The notes under the pieces: generated by a model | Database searches by the model: none | The model's input: the letters and a program-made list of their open reading frames with translations, nothing else | Told to the model about the DNA's origin: nothing | Shown here: positions 41,362-44,151 of the stretch, in pieces | How positions within the stretch are numbered: the first letter of the stretch is position 1 | Layout: each line of letters opens with the position of its first letter | Assembly (NCBI GenBank): GCA_012519745.1 | Contig: JAAYPO010000057.1 | Coordinates: 1-44,151, forward strand | Length of the DNA: 44,151 bases | From: Clostridiaceae bacterium | GTDB taxonomy: Bacteria; Bacillota; Clostridia; Acetivibrionales; DTU013 | Direction of reading: 5' to 3' | Program-made: the position numbers and the translations under genes

Positions 41362-41374
41362 CTCAAACAGGCAT

Positions 41375-41401
41375 AAAAAAAGCACGATAACCATACCATG
41401 C
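41375..41401 (-). terminator. Intrinsic terminator of the short leader unit
   Basis: On the minus strand GCATG-GTATGGTTAT-CGTGC forms a 5-bp stem with one wobble pair, directly followed by seven T. Confidence 0.6.
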
Positions 41402-41419
41402 CATTTACCCGATTATTCT

Positions 41420-41560
41420 TTATTGACAAAGGTTATTCCCGATGATTTCGCTGAACGAATGCAGACAAAGCCCTTGAGAAAATAGGCTGATCACGTTCAC
41501 ATCCCTCAGCTTATTCAGTTAGATGACATTCACCTCAAAAACTTCACTGACAACCTTCAC
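41420..41560 (-). other. Leader peptide or decayed small gene after a strong promoter
   Basis: A GTG with GAAAGGAG eight bases ahead opens a 13-codon frame (MKVVSEVFEVNVI) ending in TAA at 41519. The same frame then runs another 32 codons to a second TAA at 41420, with plausible protein composition (SLFSQGLCLHSFSEI). This could be a short leader peptide or a small gene broken by one stop mutation. I do not recognise the peptide. Promoter, ribosome site and terminator are all in place, so the stretch is probably transcribed. Confidence 0.5.
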
Positions 41561-41601
41561 AAAAACAACTCCTTTCGTAAAATAGTGCATAACACATAAC
41601 C

Positions 41602-41631
41602 ATTATATGCCCGCAGGTTTCTTCCAGTCAA
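41602..41631 (-). promoter_or_regulatory. Strong sigma-A promoter upstream of the leader unit
   Basis: TTGACT (41631-41626), an 18-nt spacer and a perfect TATAAT (41607-41602) on the minus strand. It gives a predicted transcript of about 220 nt to the terminator at 41375-41401. The stretch 41632-41781 shows nothing further. Confidence 0.75.
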
Positions 41632-41781
41632 GACCATAATAGTGATAAAAAACAACTATAATAAAACTTTACAAATTGCTACTTATCTACATCAGCAGTA
41701 CTGCCAGCTCATCGTACAAACCGCAAGGGCAATATTACCAATAGGCACAGGTGAGGATGGCTAATTTATCGGCGGCATAGA

Positions 41782-43653
41782 CTAAGAGACTTTCTCAAGC
41801 TTTATTTTATAGTACATCCACTTGTCAAACTTATCTATCATATTGAGATGATCCTGTGATAATGTGTTTGTATATGACCCATCCGCTAGTCTGAAGTTAT
41901 TGCCGCATATTACAGGCAGCTCTCGCCGCATCTTGTTGAGGTAGTCGAAAAACGGGTCACTGCCAGTCATGCCGGTGATTTCATATACTAACGCACCTAG
42001 ATAATTGCTGCTCATCAAACCGTCCTTAGGTAGCTCAAGCTCTTTACTGATCTGTGAAAGGGGGAATTTTTTTTCATAGGCTTTGTTCTGCCAAATAATA
42101 TAGGGAGTTTCATATGTGCGAATTGTACTCTCTATTGAGCTGTTTACATTGACATCTATGCCAAGCTCTTTATATGTATTGCCGAGATTAGGCCTGTGGT
42201 CGCCAAAAAATACCAGCAGCACCGGCTCGTATAATGAGTCAAGATATTCAGTGAGTGATAACAGCATATTGGACGAATCTCTAACCCCCTCCATGTAAAC
42301 TGCTATTGTTTCTTTGGATGAATCACTGACCATAACCCTTAAAGGTGCTTCCGGCGGCTCAAATCCATATTTTCCATAAGTGTATGCCTGATGATTCTGG
42401 ATTGTCACCGAATAGGAGAAAATAGGATTACTATTCTCGGCAGTTTTTTCTTCAAAACCAGATATTAGTTCATCAAGGAAGGCTTCATCAGATATCCATG
42501 GTCCTTTGAAATCAGAGCTGTCAAATGCATCATTAAATACTTGATCATCTATTCCAAAGTATTTATATACGCTGTTCCTATTGTAGAACCAGCTATGTCC
42601 GGGATGCATAAAGGAACTTTCATAGCCGGCCTTTTTATATATTCTTGGAAGCGCAAGGATGTTCTTGTGGACGGTTCTGAAGGATGACGTTGTTTTATCG
42701 CTCAGCATATTTGTCTGCATACCGGTCAACACATCAAATTCGGTGTTAGCGGTACCTGCAGCAAAGTTTGATACTACAATGTGTCCGCTTATTACACCGT
42801 CACTATTACTTATCTTCTTGTAGTTTTTCAGTGGATCATCTTCAGGTGTATAGTCGAAAACATCCTCATCGGAAAGATCCGTAAATGCTTCGCACATAAC
42901 CATCAGAACATGAGGCTTTACCAGTCTATCGCTATCCTCCGGGGCTTGTGCGGCACCAGCATTTATCCATTTTTCAACTTCGGCCCTGGAAAATCCATCG
43001 GGCTTTTCCACCGGGTAAAGGTTAAAATTATATAGAAAGCAATAGTTGAATCCCAGGTTGTTAAATACTGATGTAATGTTATATCGTTGGGGAACATCGA
43101 AACTATTATATAGATCAGTGCTCCTATATACAAACTTAGTCATAAATACGACAACAGCTATAACGGCTACGCTACCGCATAAGCGTATCTTCCAATTTTG
43201 CTTGGGATTTTTTATAAATATACCCATTACGAATAGTATCGCTGAACAAAGTAAGATTAGGAATAATATAAATAGGTGTAGGTCAAGTTTATAATCACTG
43301 GCAGCGGTCAGGGCTTCCTTTATAAGTGCTATATCTGCTGGTACAAGAGGATCATCCCGGCCTTCAATTTTCAGGAGATTTGCATACGAGAACAAATTTA
43401 TAATCAATGCAGATATGGATGCACTGTAAAACGTATTTCCCAAAATAAAATAAAGAAATGTGATTATGAAGAAGCCGGGCGCAAAATTAAGTAAAATCAG
43501 CAGCGGTTGTCTTACAAAACCCTTCATAGTGTGCATAAATGAACCAGGCTGGATATACACAGATGTTAACATAACCAGCATAGATGTCAACAGCAATAAA
43601 AGTAATACCAAGTACCATTTCATTTCGAATCTATATTTTGATATTCGTATCAC
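41782..43653 (-). CDS. LTA synthase family sulfatase
   Basis: The 623-aa protein has about five N-terminal membrane helices (to about residue 190) and an extracellular alkaline-phosphatase-type domain. Metal-site pieces are VLMVMCEAFTDL (Glu), the catalytic Thr in AAGTANTEFDVLTG, SSFMHPGHSWFYNR, and VFFGDHRPNLGNTY (Asp, His). This is the architecture of lipoteichoic acid synthases and phosphoglycerol transferases, which add glycerol phosphate to surface glycans. Which polymer it serves is unknown. The frame opens at a TTG (43671), but AGGAG sits eight bases before the GTG used here. Its DNA is more AT-rich than neighbouring genes. Confidence 0.9.
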   Translation of the reverse strand: MIRISKYRFEMKWYLVLLLLLLTSMLVMLTSVYIQPGSFMHTMKGFVRQPLLILLNFAPGFFIITFLYFILGNTFYSASISALIINLFSYANLLKIEGRDDPLVPADIALIKEALTAASDYKLDLHLFILFLILLCSAILFVMGIFIKNPKQNWKIRLCGSVAVIAVVVFMTKFVYRSTDLYNSFDVPQRYNITSVFNNLGFNYCFLYNFNLYPVEKPDGFSRAEVEKWINAGAAQAPEDSDRLVKPHVLMVMCEAFTDLSDEDVFDYTPEDDPLKNYKKISNSDGVISGHIVVSNFAAGTANTEFDVLTGMQTNMLSDKTTSSFRTVHKNILALPRIYKKAGYESSFMHPGHSWFYNRNSVYKYFGIDDQVFNDAFDSSDFKGPWISDEAFLDELISGFEEKTAENSNPIFSYSVTIQNHQAYTYGKYGFEPPEAPLRVMVSDSSKETIAVYMEGVRDSSNMLLSLTEYLDSLYEPVLLVFFGDHRPNLGNTYKELGIDVNVNSSIESTIRTYETPYIIWQNKAYEKKFPLSQISKELELPKDGLMSSNYLGALVYEITGMTGSDPFFDYLNKMRRELPVICGNNFRLADGSYTNTLSQDHLNMIDKFDKWMYYKIKLEKVS

Positions 43654-43852
43654 ATTCAATTCTCCTATCAACTTTTGTACTAACTATTTGGTACTATACC
43701 ATATTTTCGAAGATTAGACACGAGCAAATAGTAATTCAAATGAGGTTTAAGTCCCTTCCTTTACCTTGCAAAAGGAAATACACCTCTCATTTTAACTCCG
43801 CGATTAGACTTTGCCCACCTCTCCATGGAATATATAACTCCAAATATCGGTA

Positions 43853-43881
43853 TTGTTTTTTTCTTGGTAATGGAGTATAAT
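43853..43881 (+). promoter_or_regulatory. Promoter of the truncated tRNA gene
   Basis: TTGTTT, a 17-nt spacer and a perfect TATAAT lie 22 bp before the tRNA fragment. The stretch 43672-43850 between it and the sulfatase gene shows no gene. Confidence 0.6.
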
Positions 43882-43903
43882 TCATTTTGCACGTCGAATA
43901 AAT

Positions 43904-43949
43904 GCCAACTTGGCTCAGTTGGTAGAGCAGCTCATTCGTAATGAGCTGC
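43904..43949 (+). pseudogene. 5' half of a tRNA-Thr(CGT) gene
   Basis: The acceptor 5' strand GCCAACT, the D arm GCTCAGTTGGTAGAGC and the anticodon arm GCTCATTCGTAATGAGC (anticodon CGT at 43937-43939) are intact. After the anticodon arm the variable loop, T arm and acceptor 3' strand are missing, and unrelated sequence follows. This looks like a tRNA gene cut by a deletion or an integration event. Confidence 0.75.
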
Positions 43950-44054
43950 ATCCACCCAAAAATAAGCTGCTCGTGACGATTTCTAATAATGACAAGCACA
44001 AGCAAATACACGAGCAACACATTCCATAAAAAATGCTCGAAACCATCTAAATAT

Positions 44055-44130
44055 GCTTCTGTAGCGCAGTTGGTAGCGCAATTGATTCGTAATCAATAGG
44101 TCAGGGGTTCGAATCCCCTCAGAAGCTCCA
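44055..44130 (+). tRNA. tRNA-Thr(CGT)
   Basis: All arms are present: acceptor GCTTCTG/CAGAAGC, D arm GCGC/GCGC around AGTTGGTA, anticodon stem ATTGA/TCAAT with loop TTCGTAA (anticodon CGT at 44088-44090), and T arm AGGGG-TTCGAAT-CCCCT. The CCA end is encoded after a T discriminator. It reads ACG codons. Confidence 0.95.
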
Positions 44131-44151
44131 AAACCCTCCAATGAAAGTTGG

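Noticed and set aside
43787-44020. 77-aa minus-strand frame
   Set aside because: It runs antisense across the tRNA fragment and its promoter and has no ribosome site.

Overview
The window comes from a spore-forming, Gram-positive anaerobe of the class Clostridia. The evidence is a complete spoIIIAA-AH sporulation operon, a ylbJ gene, Asp23/AmaP envelope genes, a CIRCE heat-shock operator, Firmicutes-type sigma-A promoters, strong GGAGG ribosome binding sites and many intrinsic terminators. Base composition is moderate. Most of it is a compact chromosomal core, mainly read on the minus strand.

Minus-strand layout, in transcription order within each block. (a) 16.9-0 kb: a YqeG phosphatase, aroE, a prepilin peptidase, a ComFB-like gene, aroQ, an M24 peptidase and efp. 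These are followed by a CD1247-type zinc-ribbon gene, lepB, spoIIIAA-AH, asp23, amaP, a DUF2273 gene, nusB, xseA, xseB and ispA. Downstream of ispA, at the window edge, lies about 490 bp of non-coding, hairpin-rich DNA. By position and structure I call it the OLE (ornate, large, extremophilic) RNA; its 3' part is cut off by the window start. (b) 18.4-16.9 kb: a methyl-accepting chemotaxis protein. (c) 24.7-21.1 kb: recG-rsmD-coaD and a coiled-coil gene, ending in a terminator that lies inside the end of the convergent ylbJ gene. (d) 27.3-25.6 kb: a membrane GAF-GGDEF diguanylate cyclase. (e) 29.6-27.4 kb: a large FtsA/PilM-like ATPase with a beta-grasp-like tail. (f) 31.9-29.8 kb: glgA-nth. 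(g) 36.2-32.4 kb: single-chain purL, divergent from a LysR regulator. (h) 41.3-37.3 kb: htpG under CIRCE, a PilZ protein, a class IV aminotransferase and a CD3324-type regulator. (i) 43.7-41.8 kb: an LTA-synthase-family sulfatase. Plus-strand genes are ilvE, ylbJ, rpmB, the LysR regulator and a tRNA-Thr at the right edge.

Spaces between genes hold the most unusual material. A palindromic repeat of about 77 bp with TGGTGACA/TGTCACCA ends occurs between xseB and ispA and again, partly in tandem, upstream of rpmB. The glgA-purL gap holds a 4 x 15-bp GC-rich repeat, a nested inverted-repeat element and a 38-bp tandem duplication of the end of purL. Two abutting perfect 16-bp palindromes sit in front of the class IV aminotransferase. 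A short promoter-leader-terminator unit precedes the CD3324-type gene. The 5' half of a tRNA-Thr(CGT) gene, with its promoter, remains beside an intact tRNA-Thr(CGT).

Functionally the window joins forespore engulfment-stage secretion (SpoIIIA), envelope functions (LepB, Asp23/AmaP, LTA-like synthase), isoprenoid supply (IspA), shikimate steps (AroE, AroQ) and DNA repair (XseAB, RecG, Nth). It also has c-di-GMP turnover and sensing parts (GGDEF, PilZ). All calls come from reading the sequence; no searches were run.
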